Translations under genes and position numbers: made by a program | Shown here: piece by piece, positions 37,035-46,090 of the stretch | Layout of the letters: the number at the start of each line of letters is the position of its first letter | Numbering within the stretch: position 1 is the first letter of the stretch | The notes under the pieces: model-generated | Databases searched by the model: none | Seen by the model: only the letters and a program-made list of their open reading frames with translations | What the model was told of the DNA's origin: nothing | Source: an uncultured delta proteobacterium | GTDB lineage: Bacteria > Myxococcota_A > UBA9160 > JAFDET01 | Assembly (NCBI GenBank): GCA_947259215.1 | Contig: CAMYLJ010000017.1 | Span: forward strand, 1-64,000 | Direction of reading: 5' to 3' | DNA length: 64,000 bases

Positions 37035-38353
37035 TGCCGGGCGAGGGCGTCGGCGTCGGCCTCGTCGGCCTGGGCACCATCGGGGTCGGTGTGGCCAAGG
37101 TGCTGGAGCGCAACGCGGGCGTGATCCGCGAGCGGCTGGGCTTTCCGTTACGCCTGGTGCGGGTGGCGGACCTGGACCTCGAGCGTGACCGCGGCATCGA
37201 CCTCTCCGGCGTGCGCTTCGACAGGGACACCGAGGGCCTGCTCGACGATCCGGACGTGCAGATCGTGGTGGAGCTGATCGGCGGCTACGACGCGGCCCGG
37301 CGCGTGACCCTCGGCGCCATCGAGCGGGGCAAGCACGTGGTGACGGCCAACAAGGCGCTGCTGGCCCTCCACGGTGGGGAGATCTTCGAGGCGGCGGCCC
37401 GGGCCGGCGTGGACGTGGCCTTCGAGGCCAGCGTCGGGGGCGGGATCCCGATCCTGCGCAGCCTGCGCGAGGGCCTCTCGGCCAACCAGATCGAGACGAT
37501 CCACGGCATCATGAACGGCACCACCAACTACGTCCTCACCGAGATGGAACGGACGGGCGAGCCGTTCGAGGTCGTGCTCAAGCGGGCCCAGGAGCTCGGC
37601 TACGCCGAGGCCGACCCCAGCTTCGACGTGGACGGGATCGACGCCGCCCACAAGCTGACCCTGCTGGTCGCCATGGCCTTCGGGGCCGAGCTCACCTTCA
37701 AGGACATCCCCACCGAGGGCATCCGGGCGCTCGAGCCCCTGGACTTCGAAGCGGCGGAGCGGCTGGGCCTGGTGTGCAAGCTCCTGGGCATCGCGAAGGC
37801 CCACGACGACGGGCGCATCGAGGTCCGGGTCCATCCCACCCTGATCCCGGCCACGAGCCTGTTGGCTCACGTGGAGGGCGCCATGAACGCGATCGCGGTC
37901 CACGGCAACGCGGTCGGGCCGACCCTCTTCTACGGTGCGGGTGCGGGCGAGCTGCCCACGGCCAGCGCGGTGGTGGCGGACCTGATGGAGATCGCGCGCG
38001 AGCTCCAGCGCGGCACCGCGGGCCCGGTGCCGCCGCTGGCCTACGTGCCCCAGTCGCTGCGCCCGAAGCCCCTGGTGCCGCTGGGCGAACTCGTGGGCCG
38101 CGCGTACCTGCGCTTCACGGCGCTCGACCGTCCGGGCGTGCTGTCCCACATCGCGGGAGCCCTGGGCGATTGCGGCGTCGGCATCGAGTCCGTGCTGCAG
38201 CAGGGCCGCGGCGGCGCCGTGGAATCGGTTCCCGTCGTGATCCTGACCCACCCGGCCCCGGAGTCGGCCATCCGCGGCGCGCTCGCGGAGATCGACTCCC
38301 TGGCCGACGTCACCGCGCCGACCCTGTTCGTGCGCATCGAGGACGAGCTGTGA
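37034..38353 (+). CDS. hom: Homoserine dehydrogenase
   Basis: It reduces aspartate semialdehyde to homoserine. The 439-residue product has the NAD(P)-binding [19 protein letters not shown], and [16 protein letters not shown]. The conserved [14 protein letters not shown]-type loop (here [12 protein letters not shown]) is followed by the catalytic-Lys region [20 protein letters not shown]-terminal ACT domain, [32 protein letters not shown], suggests threonine feedback control. ATG at 37034 overlaps the aminotransferase stop; its stop overlaps thrC. Confidence 0.96.
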   Translation: MPGEGVGVGLVGLGTIGVGVAKVLERNAGVIRERLGFPLRLVRVADLDLERDRGIDLSGVRFDRDTEGLLDDPDVQIVVELIGGYDAARRVTLGAIERGKHVVTANKALLALHGGEIFEAAARAGVDVAFEASVGGGIPILRSLREGLSANQIETIHGIMNGTTNYVLTEMERTGEPFEVVLKRAQELGYAEADPSFDVDGIDAAHKLTLLVAMAFGAELTFKDIPTEGIRALEPLDFEAAERLGLVCKLLGIAKAHDDGRIEVRVHPTLIPATSLLAHVEGAMNAIAVHGNAVGPTLFYGAGAGELPTASAVVADLMEIARELQRGTAGPVPPLAYVPQSLRPKPLVPLGELVGRAYLRFTALDRPGVLSHIAGALGDCGVGIESVLQQGRGGAVESVPVVILTHPAPESAIRGALAEIDSLADVTAPTLFVRIEDEL

Positions 38354-39699
38354 GTGCCAAGCCCCGTTACCGCGCCTGGTTCCAGAGCCTCTCCCACGAC
38401 GATGAGCGCTACGCGCTGGAGGACGTGGTCTACACCGACCGGGAAGGCGGCCTGCTCCAGGTCGCCCACGACATGGACGAGCTGGCCAAGACGTCGGCCG
38501 CCGAGTGGAAGCGGATCTTCGAGGGCCGCGCCCACAAGACCGACTGGCCCTACGGCTCGGGCGTCTGGGGCAAGAAGGAGTGGGTGCTTCCCGAGATCGA
38601 GAACCAGCACGTGGTGTCGATGTACGAGGGCCACACGAACCTCTTCTGGGCCGACCGCTACGGGCGGCAGCTCGGGCTGGAGGACCTCTGGCTCAAGCTC
38701 TGCGGCAACGCCCATACCGGCTCCTTCAAGGACCTCGGGATGACGGTGCTGGTGTCCCAGGTGAAGTCCATGCGCGCCAAGGGCGTGGAGATCCCGGCCG
38801 TGGCCTGCGCCTCCACCGGCGACACCTCGGCGGCGCTGGCGGCCTACTGCGCGGCGGCGGAGATCCCTGCCATCGTGTTCCTGCCCCGGGGCAAGATCTC
38901 GATGGCGCAGCTGATCCAGCCCGTCTGCAACGGGGCCATCGTCTTCGCGCTCGACACCGACTTCGACGGCTGCATGGAGATCGTGAAGCAGGTCTCCGCC
39001 CGCGACGGCGTCTACCTGGCCAACTCCATGAACAGCTTGCGGATCGAGGGCCAGAAGACCGTGGGGATCGAGATCGTGCAGCAGTTCGACTGGGAGATGC
39101 CCGACTGGATCGTGGTTCCGGGGGGCAACCTGGGCAACGTGTCGGCGCTGGCCAAGGGGCTGGACATGCTGGTCGAGCTGGGGCTCTCGACGAAGCGCCC
39201 GCGCCTGGTGGTGGCCCAGGCCCAGGCGGCCAATCCGCTCTACCGGGCCTTCCAACGCGGCTGGGCCAGCTACGAGCCGATCCACGCGGAGCCGACCCTG
39301 GCCTCCGCGATCCAGATCGGGAACCCGGTTTCGGTGCACAAGGCCATCGACGCCATCCAGCGTTACGACGGAATCGTCGAGGAGGCCAGCGAGGCCGAGC
39401 TGGTGGAGGCCGCGGTGCACGCCGACCGCACGGGCCTGTTCAACTGCCCCCACACCGGGGTGGCCCTGGCCGCGCTCACCAAGCTCGTGCGCCGTGGCGA
39501 GATCCGCTCGAGCGACCGGGTGGTGGTGCTCTCCACCGCGCACGGCCTGAAGTTCGTCGACTACAAGGTGCAGTACCACGGGATGCAGCTCGACGGCATC
39601 ATCCCCGAGCTGCCGAACCCGCCCATCGAGCTGGCGGCGGACTACGACACGGTGCGAGATCGCATGCTGCGCGAGATCGAGACGCGCTTCGGAGGCTAG
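38350..39699 (+). CDS. thrC: Threonine synthase
   Basis: ThrC converts phosphohomoserine to threonine. The 449-residue PLP enzyme has the PLP lysine in [15 protein letters not shown], and [33 protein letters not shown]. The phosphate loop [18 protein letters not shown] is followed by [15 protein letters not shown] near the C terminus. The GTG start at 38350 overlaps the hom stop. The usual homoserine kinase (thrB) is not in this cluster. Confidence 0.94.
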   Translation: MSAKPRYRAWFQSLSHDDERYALEDVVYTDREGGLLQVAHDMDELAKTSAAEWKRIFEGRAHKTDWPYGSGVWGKKEWVLPEIENQHVVSMYEGHTNLFWADRYGRQLGLEDLWLKLCGNAHTGSFKDLGMTVLVSQVKSMRAKGVEIPAVACASTGDTSAALAAYCAAAEIPAIVFLPRGKISMAQLIQPVCNGAIVFALDTDFDGCMEIVKQVSARDGVYLANSMNSLRIEGQKTVGIEIVQQFDWEMPDWIVVPGGNLGNVSALAKGLDMLVELGLSTKRPRLVVAQAQAANPLYRAFQRGWASYEPIHAEPTLASAIQIGNPVSVHKAIDAIQRYDGIVEEASEAELVEAAVHADRTGLFNCPHTGVALAALTKLVRRGEIRSSDRVVVLSTAHGLKFVDYKVQYHGMQLDGIIPELPNPPIELAADYDTVRDRMLREIETRFGG

Positions 39700-39703
39700 G
39701 CCG

Positions 39704-40309
39704 GTGTTCACCGGGATCGTGGAGTGCGTGGGCAAGCTGGTCGCAGTGGAAGAGCGCGGGGAGCTGCTGCGCCTCACCTTCGCGGCGCCCGAGATCGCCG
39801 ACGGCGCGGCCCTGGGCGACAGCGTGTCGGTGAACGGCGCCTGCCTCACGGTGGTGTCGGCCGACGGCGGCTCGGTCGCCTTCGAAGCCGTGCGCGAGAC
39901 CCTGGTGCGCACGTCGATCGGCGGCCTGGGCGAGGGCGACCGCGTGAACCTGGAGCGCGCCATGCGGGCCGACGCGCGCCTCGACGGCCACATCGTGCAG
40001 GGACACGTGGACGCTACCGGCCGGGTGGAGCGCCTGGAGCGCGAGAGCGACGACGTGCGGCTCTACGTCGCGTGCGACGCGGAGTTCGCCGACCTGCTGG
40101 TGGAGAAGGGCTCGGTGGCGATCGACGGCGTCTCGCTCACGGTCGTCGGCGTGCGCCCCGACGGCTTCGACGTCGCCCTGATCCCGCACACCCTCGCCGT
40201 CACGACCCTGGGCGAGCGGCGGCCCGGGGACCGCGTGAACCTCGAGGCGGACGTGCTCGGCAAGTACGTGAAGCGCTACGTCCAGCAGGTGCTCGGCGAG
40301 CGCGGCTAG
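39704..40309 (+). CDS. ribE: Riboflavin synthase alpha chain
   Basis: The enzyme dismutates two lumazines into riboflavin. The 201-residue product begins MFTGIVECVGKLVAVEE. It shows the tandem lumazine-binding repeats, GDSVSVNGACLTVV with HIVQGHVDATGRV in the first and VDGVSLTVVG-type sequence (here AIDGVSLTVVGV) in the second. It ends NLEADVLGKYVKRYVQQVL. It starts at GTG, four bases after thrC. Other rib genes are not in the window. Confidence 0.95.
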   Translation: MFTGIVECVGKLVAVEERGELLRLTFAAPEIADGAALGDSVSVNGACLTVVSADGGSVAFEAVRETLVRTSIGGLGEGDRVNLERAMRADARLDGHIVQGHVDATGRVERLERESDDVRLYVACDAEFADLLVEKGSVAIDGVSLTVVGVRPDGFDVALIPHTLAVTTLGERRPGDRVNLEADVLGKYVKRYVQQVLGERG

Positions 40310-40360
40310 GCCTGCGGCGGGCGTCGGACACGCAGCGAGGCTCCGGAGGGAAGAACCCGC

Positions 40361-40666
40361 ATGAGCACCGGCGCCCCGGAGGTCCCGCGCGAGCTCGTGG
40401 GTCGCGAGGTCTCCTGCCGCACGCTGACCGTCTGCTTCGAGGAGCTGGAAGCCCGCGGCCTGTCCGAGACGTGCCTGACCGACGGGGTCGGGGTCCCGGC
40501 GGCGATCCTCCGCGACCCGCGCCAGCGGATCTCGTGGGACGTGTTTCGCGCGGTCCTGGCCCGCGCCCGGGAGCTCTGGAGCGACGACGAGCTGGTGGCG
40601 CTCGGACGACGCATCCCCCGGACGCGCTGGCTGCGGCCGCTCGCCGCGCTGGCCCGGCTCCGCTAG
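40361..40666 (+). CDS. N-terminal fragment of sensor kinase, ending at in-frame TAG
   Basis: The 101-residue product has an ATG behind a strong GGAGG. It starts MSTGAPEVPRELVGREVSCRTL and ends PLAALARLR at TAG 40664-40666. After the TAG the same frame continues without interruption ([30 protein letters not shown]) into the hybrid histidine kinase at 40724. The simplest reading is that both parts are one sensor-kinase gene interrupted by an amber codon. The middle, RDPRQRISWDVFRAVLARAREL, looks like the start of a small-molecule or protein-binding domain, which I cannot name. Confidence 0.6.
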   Translation: MSTGAPEVPRELVGREVSCRTLTVCFEELEARGLSETCLTDGVGVPAAILRDPRQRISWDVFRAVLARARELWSDDELVALGRRIPRTRWLRPLAALARLR

Positions 40667-40723
40667 GGCCCGACCGACCTCTATCGGCCCCTCGAAGACA
40701 GCGGCCGCTCGCACAGGCGGCAG

Positions 40724-42532
40724 GTGGCCTGCACGAGCTACCGGGTCGAGGAGTGGGAACCCGAGCATCTGGTGGTCCGCCTGCGCCTGGCGCCCGGCTA
40801 CGCCCCGGACGAGGTCTTCCTGCTCCTGGTGCAAGGCACCCTGGAGGGCCTGCCCGACGTGCTCGGCCACCCGCCGCGGGTCGTGCCGGCCCCGGACGCG
40901 TCCGGCCTCTGTTACCACGTCCACCTGGCGCGCCCGCCGCGCAGCGGTTCGGGCCGCCGGGCCTTGTCGTGGCTGTTCGCCGCGCGGCACGCGGCGGCCT
41001 CGCTGGAACGGGCCTACGACGAGCTCGGCCAGAGCGCCAGCCGCTACTGGTCCATCTTCAACGCCACCAGCGACGGCATGGTGATCGGGGACCTCGACGG
41101 GACGATCCTGGAGGCGAACCCGGCGGCCTGCCGGATATTCGGGTACTCCGCCGAGGAGTTCGTCGCGCTGGATCTCCAGCGGCTGGTGCCCTTCGAGGCG
41201 CGCGGCCCGTACCGGCGCTACCTGGAGGGCATCGGTGCCGGGCGCAGCGTGGAAGTGGAGCAGGGCGCCCTGCACCGGGACGGCAGCGTCCTGCGGATCG
41301 AGCTCCACGGCTCGCCCATCGAGTACGAAGGTCGCCGTTGCGCCCTCAGCGTGGTGCGCGACGTGAGCGAGCGCGCCCGCGCCGAGGCCGAACGCCTCGC
41401 CCTGGAGGAGCAGCTGCGCCAGGCGCAGAAGATGGAGGCGATCGGCCGGGTCGCAGGCGGGCTGGCCCACGACTTCAACAACCTCCTGACCGTGATCACC
41501 GGCTACACGGAGCTGCTCTCCGAGGGAAGGGCCAAGGGAGACGAAGCCGCGGAGGCGGTGGAGCAGATCCGGATGGCGTCGGACCGCGGCGCCGGCCTGA
41601 CCCGGCAGCTCCTGGCCTTCAGCCGCGGTGGCGGGGCGGGCACGGAGGCGGGGGCCGTCGAGCCCAACGCGATCATCAGCCGGACGCGCAAGATGCTGGC
41701 GCGGCTGATCGGCGAGGACATCGAGCTCGTGACGGAGCTCGACCCGGACGCCGGCTGGGTCGAGGTGGACGGTGCGCAGCTCGAGCAGGCCCTGGTCAAC
41801 CTGGCCCTGAATGCGCGCGACGCCATGCCCCGCGGCGGCCGCCTCACGCTGGCGACGCGCACCCGCAAGGGGGACGACGGCGGGCCGTCCTGGCTGTCCA
41901 TCCGGGTGGCCGACACCGGCCGCGGGATGACCCCGGAGGTGCGCGCCCGCGTCTTCGAGCCGTTCTTCACCACCAAGGAGATGGGTCGCGGCACCGGCCT
42001 GGGGCTGGCGACGGTGTTCGGCTTCGCCCGGCAGAGCGGCGGGCGGATCCGGGTGGAGAGCGAACCCGACCGGGGTTCGCGCTTCGAGCTGCTGCTGCCG
42101 CGGCGGGAGCAGGCAGGGGACGCCGGCGCCGAGGAAGAGGCTGCGGGTGAGCCGGGCGCTCGCCCGGGGGAGACGGTGCTGCTCGTGGAAGACGAGCGCA
42201 TGCTGCGGGACCTGGTGCGCGCGGCGCTGGCGACCGCGGGCTACGAGGTGCTGGACGCGAGCGATGGCGAGGCCGCCCTGACCTTGCTGCGGACCCGCCG
42301 CGAGCCCGTGAGCCTGGTGCTGGCCGACGTGGTGATGCCCCGCATGTCCGGCGTCGAGCTGGCGATCTGGCTGCGTCGGGAGGCGCCGGACACGGGCGTG
42401 CTGCTGATGTCCGGCTATGCCGACGAGCCGCGGGTCGGGCCGCTCCCGCCCGACGCCCACTTCCTGGCCAAGCCCTTCCGACGAGACGGGCTGCTGCGCG
42501 CGGTGCGGCGCGTGCTGGACGACGCGTGCTAG
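40724..42532 (+). CDS. PAS-domain hybrid sensor histidine kinase with receiver
   Basis: From the first start after the amber codon (GTG, weak ribosome site) the frame gives 602 residues. The first 90 or so continue an unknown N-terminal sensing domain. A PAS domain follows ([39 protein letters not shown]), then HisKA with the intact phospho-acceptor His in [21 protein letters not shown]. HATPase_c has [14 protein letters not shown] and [13 protein letters not shown]-terminal receiver has [15 protein letters not shown] and the phospho-Asp in [12 protein letters not shown]. The output is probably phosphorelay to an unlinked partner. The native protein likely began at 40361. Confidence 0.85.
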   Translation: MACTSYRVEEWEPEHLVVRLRLAPGYAPDEVFLLLVQGTLEGLPDVLGHPPRVVPAPDASGLCYHVHLARPPRSGSGRRALSWLFAARHAAASLERAYDELGQSASRYWSIFNATSDGMVIGDLDGTILEANPAACRIFGYSAEEFVALDLQRLVPFEARGPYRRYLEGIGAGRSVEVEQGALHRDGSVLRIELHGSPIEYEGRRCALSVVRDVSERARAEAERLALEEQLRQAQKMEAIGRVAGGLAHDFNNLLTVITGYTELLSEGRAKGDEAAEAVEQIRMASDRGAGLTRQLLAFSRGGGAGTEAGAVEPNAIISRTRKMLARLIGEDIELVTELDPDAGWVEVDGAQLEQALVNLALNARDAMPRGGRLTLATRTRKGDDGGPSWLSIRVADTGRGMTPEVRARVFEPFFTTKEMGRGTGLGLATVFGFARQSGGRIRVESEPDRGSRFELLLPRREQAGDAGAEEEAAGEPGARPGETVLLVEDERMLRDLVRAALATAGYEVLDASDGEAALTLLRTRREPVSLVLADVVMPRMSGVELAIWLRREAPDTGVLLMSGYADEPRVGPLPPDAHFLAKPFRRDGLLRAVRRVLDDAC

Positions 42533-42547
42533 CGACCGATCGGCTCC

Positions 42548-43366
42548 TCAGGCCTGCGCTACGAAGCAGCCCGCGTTCTTCGGCACGCGAAAGACCCCCT
42601 CGCTGTCGAGGATCTTCTGGATCTCCGGGGCCAGCAGCTGGAGCAGGCTCTCCCGGTGGCTCCCGTCCTCGGGGAGCGGATCGACGTGGTCCACCAGCGA
42701 GCTGGCGTAGTAGCGCAGTGCCGAGGCGACGTCGGGGAAGACGAAGGCGTCGTTGCGGACACGGAGGCGGGCATCGGGGAAGACCTCCTGCACGATCTCC
42801 AGGTGCCCCAGGTTGAAGCGATCGTAGAGCGACGGGGTGGGGTCGTAGCCGAGGAGCTGTGCGGCCTGGTCGTGCAGCTCCAGCAAGCGGCGGCCGCTGT
42901 CCGCGGCGTTGGTGCCGATCACGAGCCGTCCGCCGGGTCGCAGCACCCGCCGCAGCTCGTGCAGCGCCTCGATCGGGTCCGGCACGTGGTAGAGCATGTG
43001 GTTGGCCATCGCCCGGTCCACGCTCTCGTCAGCCAGCGGCAGGGCGCCCGCGTTCCCGTGCAGGAAGCAGGCGCCGATCCCGGCGCCGCGCGCCTGGTCG
43101 TAGGCCTCGCGCAGCATTCCCGGTGAGAGGTCCACGCCGATGATCCGCATGCGCTGCTGCCGCAGGCGCAGGTGCTGCGCGCCGTGGCCGCAGCCCACGT
43201 CGAGCAGCAGCAGGTCGGGCAGCGGCTCGAGCAGACCCAGCAGCCAGTCGAAGTAGTGCCCGCGGTTCTCGCTGTGGCGCGCGTGGGTCTCGTGGCGGAT
43301 GCGCAGCTTCTCGGCGTCGCCGTACTGGTAGGCGAGATAGCTGCGTCGGGTGAAGAACTCGGACAT
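42548..43366 (-). CDS. Class I SAM-dependent methyltransferase
   Basis: The 272-residue product carries motif I LLLDVGCGHGAQHLRL (residues about 53-68), the acidic motif II end IIGVDLSPGM, and MANHMLYHVPDPIEALHELRRVLRPGGRLVIGTN typical of the methyltransferase 11/UbiE-like fold. The C-terminal half (SLYDRFNLGHLEIVQEVFPDARL...) is not family-specific, so the substrate is unknown. It is transcribed divergently from the tetR operon. The palindrome between them could control both directions. Confidence 0.85.
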   Translation of the reverse strand: MSEFFTRRSYLAYQYGDAEKLRIRHETHARHSENRGHYFDWLLGLLEPLPDLLLLDVGCGHGAQHLRLRQQRMRIIGVDLSPGMLREAYDQARGAGIGACFLHGNAGALPLADESVDRAMANHMLYHVPDPIEALHELRRVLRPGGRLVIGTNAADSGRRLLELHDQAAQLLGYDPTPSLYDRFNLGHLEIVQEVFPDARLRVRNDAFVFPDVASALRYYASSLVDHVDPLPEDGSHRESLLQLLAPEIQKILDSEGVFRVPKNAGCFVAQA

Positions 43367-43407
43367 GCCCGGCCTCCGGGGGACAGGGTACGCGAATCCG
43401 CCGGGCC

Positions 43408-43436
43408 TTGACCGGGTCTCGGACGCAGACTAGACT
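43408..43436 (+). promoter_or_regulatory. Sigma70-type promoter of the tetR operon
   Basis: TTGACC (43408-43413) and TAGACT (43431-43436) are separated by 17 bases. The inverted repeat that looks like the TetR operator starts within the -10, so repressor binding would occlude RNA polymerase. The tetR start codon (TTG, 43465) is about 22 bases downstream of the predicted transcript start. Confidence 0.6.
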
Positions 43437-43447
43437 GACCAGTCAGT
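43434..43447. promoter_or_regulatory. Likely TetR operator, ACTGAC-CA-GTCAGT
   Basis: A perfect 6-2-6 inverted repeat, ACTGACCAGTCAGT, lies over the -10 and start region upstream of tetR. It resembles the short TGACnnGTCA palindromes used by many TetR-family repressors. Position next to the tetR gene suggests autoregulation. It might also influence the divergent methyltransferase, whose start is 68 bases away. Confidence 0.65.
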
Positions 43448-43464
43448 TTGTAGGGAAAGCCTAA

Positions 43465-44070
43465 TTGTCTCAACCGCTTCGAGCCCGACCCCGCCGCCAG
43501 CTTCCCGCTCGGGAACGGCGCGCCCAGATTCTCGACGCGGCCCTGCGCTGCTTCTCCGACAAGGGCTTCCACGAGGCCACCATGGACGACGTGGCGCGCA
43601 CGGCGGGCGTCTCGAAGGGCAGTCTCTACTGGCACTTCCGCAGCAAGGCGGAGCTCTTCGGGGGCCTGTGCGAGGCGTGGGCGCTGGAGCTCTTCCAGGC
43701 CTGGCAGCGGGAGGCCGAGGCCCACGAGGGCGACGTGGTGGCTCTCGTGGGTCGCGTGGGCGAGCTCAGCCTGGAGCGCATCGCCGACCAGGGCGACCTG
43801 CTGCGGGCCTGGGCCGAGTTCATCGTGCACCGCGAGCTGCAGGAGCAGTTCGCCGGGATCTACCGCGAGTCGCGTCGGGTGCTGGGCGAGTGGATCCGGC
43901 GCGGGATCGCCGCCGGCGAGATCCGCGAGCTCGAGCCCGAGAGCGTGGCCGCGGCGGCCACCGCCGGGATCGAAGGGCTGCTGATCCAGGCGCTCGTGGA
44001 CGACCAGTTCGACGCGCGCGCCCACTGGAGGACGTGGTGGGACATCTTCTCCCGCGGCATTGCCGCTTGA
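43465..44070 (+). CDS. TetR-family transcriptional regulator
   Basis: The 201-residue protein has the classical N-terminal TetR helix-turn-helix at about residues 15-60: RRAQILDAALRCFSDKGFHEATMDDVARTAGVSKGSLYWHFRSKAELF. A helical ligand-binding and dimerisation region ends at WWDIFSRG. The start is TTG at 43465; no better start lies upstream. It is the first gene of an operon for a LolA-like protein, ABC permeases, ATPase and an outer-membrane protein, and probably represses it in response to an envelope or lipid ligand (inference). Confidence 0.92.
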   Translation: MSQPLRARPRRQLPARERRAQILDAALRCFSDKGFHEATMDDVARTAGVSKGSLYWHFRSKAELFGGLCEAWALELFQAWQREAEAHEGDVVALVGRVGELSLERIADQGDLLRAWAEFIVHRELQEQFAGIYRESRRVLGEWIRRGIAAGEIRELEPESVAAAATAGIEGLLIQALVDDQFDARAHWRTWWDIFSRGIAA

Positions 44071-44858
44071 GCCGCGCGGTTCCGCTGCTCGTCGGGCTGC
44101 TCGTCGCCGCCGTCGGCGCCGCGGCGGAGCTCGAGCCGGCGCCCGAGGGACTCGACGCCCGCACGATCGCGGAGCGCCAGGAGCAGGTGCTGCGCGGCGA
44201 CCGCGCCTACATGGAGGCGGCGATGACCGTCGCGTCGCCGCGGCTGCTCGTGCCGCGCACGGTCGAGTTCCGCTCCTGGGACGACCGCCTGAACAAGCGC
44301 ACGTTCATCCGCATCCTGGCGCCGCCCAAGGACGCGGACTCCGCCTTCCTGATGAAGCGGCCCAACATGTGGATGTACGTGCCGAGGGTCGAGCGCACCA
44401 TGCGCATCCCGCCGTCGATGATGCTCCAGTCGTGGATGGGGAGCGACTTCACCAACGACGACCTGGTGCGGGAGTCGAGCCAGCTCGACGACTACGACCA
44501 CCAGCTCCTGGGCGTCGACCCGAGTCCAGCGGGCCACCCGGACCGCCGCGCCTACGTGGTGGCGTTCATACCGCGCGAGGACGCGCCCGTCGTCTGGGGC
44601 CGGATCGTTTCGTGGATCGACGCCGAGCACTACACGCCCCTGCTGCAGGAATTCTACGACGAGGACGGGACGAAGCTGCGCCGCTTCGAGCTGGGCGACG
44701 TACGCGAGGTGCAGGGGCGTCACTTCCCGCACCGCTGGAGCATGCAGCCGCTGGAGAAGCCGGATCACCGCACGACGATCGAGATCCGCGAGATCCGCTT
44801 CGACGAGGCCTTCGACGACCGCATCTTCACCACCCGCAACCTGAAGGAGCGGGGCTAG
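44067..44858 (+). CDS. LolA-like outer-membrane lipoprotein-sorting family protein
   Basis: The 263-residue protein has an N-terminal signal peptide (cleavage near AAA-EL, residue 20). Its body matches the 'outer membrane lipoprotein-sorting protein' family, with a LolA-like half-barrel: KRTFIRILAPPKDADSAFLMKRPNMWMYVPRVERTMRIPPSMMLQSWMGSDFTNDDLV. Such proteins occur beside RND or ABC exporters and are thought to carry lipids or lipoproteins across the periplasm. The start is TTG, overlapping the tetR stop. Its own stop overlaps the first permease. Confidence 0.85.
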   Translation: MSRAVPLLVGLLVAAVGAAAELEPAPEGLDARTIAERQEQVLRGDRAYMEAAMTVASPRLLVPRTVEFRSWDDRLNKRTFIRILAPPKDADSAFLMKRPNMWMYVPRVERTMRIPPSMMLQSWMGSDFTNDDLVRESSQLDDYDHQLLGVDPSPAGHPDRRAYVVAFIPREDAPVVWGRIVSWIDAEHYTPLLQEFYDEDGTKLRRFELGDVREVQGRHFPHRWSMQPLEKPDHRTTIEIREIRFDEAFDDRIFTTRNLKERG

Positions 44859-46090
44859 TGGGCCTCGAGCTGCGGCTCGCCTGGCGCAACGTCTGGCGCA
44901 ATGCCCGCCGTACCTGGCTCACCGTGGCGGCCACGGTCTTCGCGGTGGTGCTGGTGGTGTTCTTCGTCGCCATGGCGGCGGGCATCCACGAGAAGATGAT
45001 CGAGGACAGCGTGCGGGTGGCCTCGGGCCACGTGACCCTGGCGGGCGAGGGCTACTTCGCGAACCGCACCCTCGAGCAGTTCGTGACTCTCGACGCCGGA
45101 CTCCAGCACACCCTGGACGCTGCGCCCGGCGTGCGGGGCTGGGCCCCGCGGCTGGTGGGCTTCGGGCTGGTGTCGAAGGAGACGGACGCCCAGGGGGTGG
45201 CGGTGCTCGGGGTCGATCCCGCGCGCGAAGCTTCCGTGACGACTCTCGCGCGGCGCGTGGAGCGGGGCGTCTTCGTGTCGGAGGACGCGCCGAAGGGCAT
45301 CGTGCTGGGCGAGCGCCTGGCCCGGAACCTCGGGGCCGAGCTGGGCGACGAGCTGCTGCTCTACTCCGAGGCCTACTCCCTGGAGACGGCCTACGACCTC
45401 TTCACCGTGGTCGGGGTGATGAAGCTGCCCGAGCCCTCCCTCGACCGCAGCCTGGCCCTGGTGACCCTGGCCGACGCCCAGGCGTTCTTCGTCTACGGCG
45501 AGCGCGTAAGCGAGGTGGCGCTCCTGGCCGACGACGCCGACGCCGCCGACCAGGTCGCCGCCGGCCTGCGCGGCGCCTTGCCCGGCGCGGAGGCCGTGGA
45601 GGTGCAGACCTGGGCCGAGCTGATGCCCGAGCTGGTGCAGTTCATCATCCTCGACGACGCGGGCATGTACGTGCTGCTGGTGATCCTCGTGATCGTGGTG
45701 GCCTTCGGGATCCTGAACACGATCCTGATGTCGGTGCTGGAGCGCACGCGCGAGCTCGGCGTGCTGCTGGCCCTGGGGTTGCGGCCCGGCGCCGTCTTTC
45801 GGCTCGTCTACCTGGAGTCCCTGTTGCTGGCGGGGCTCGGTCTCGCGATCGGCCTGGCCACGAGCATTCCGCTCGTGCTCTGGTTCCAGGCCCATCCGGT
45901 GGAGCTCTCCAACGAGTTGGCGGGCGCCATGGAGCTGATCGGCGCCGAGCCCGTGATCACCTGGAAGCTCAAGCCGTGGAACCCGCTGGGCTCGGTGCTG
46001 ACCATCCTGGGCGTCGCCGCGCTGGCGGCCCTCTACCCGGCCGTCAAGGCGAGCCGCGGCCGGCCCGTGGACGCCCTGCGGAGCTTGTGA
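44858..46090 (+). CDS. FtsX/LolC-type ABC transporter permease (first)
   Basis: The 410-residue protein begins at GTG with LELRLAWRNVWRNARRTWLTVAATVFAVVLVVFFVAMAAGIHEKM, the usual opening of MacB/LolC/FtsX permeases. A large periplasmic domain (about residues 45-270) is followed by three membrane helices: LLVILVIVVAFGILNTILMSVLERTRELGVLLALG, the segment LLLAGLGLAIGLATSIPLVLWF, and a last helix before AVKASRGRPVDALRSL. It probably pairs with the next permease and the ATPase encoded two genes on. Confidence 0.9.
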   Translation: MGLELRLAWRNVWRNARRTWLTVAATVFAVVLVVFFVAMAAGIHEKMIEDSVRVASGHVTLAGEGYFANRTLEQFVTLDAGLQHTLDAAPGVRGWAPRLVGFGLVSKETDAQGVAVLGVDPAREASVTTLARRVERGVFVSEDAPKGIVLGERLARNLGAELGDELLLYSEAYSLETAYDLFTVVGVMKLPEPSLDRSLALVTLADAQAFFVYGERVSEVALLADDADAADQVAAGLRGALPGAEAVEVQTWAELMPELVQFIILDDAGMYVLLVILVIVVAFGILNTILMSVLERTRELGVLLALGLRPGAVFRLVYLESLLLAGLGLAIGLATSIPLVLWFQAHPVELSNELAGAMELIGAEPVITWKLKPWNPLGSVLTILGVAALAALYPAVKASRGRPVDALRSL

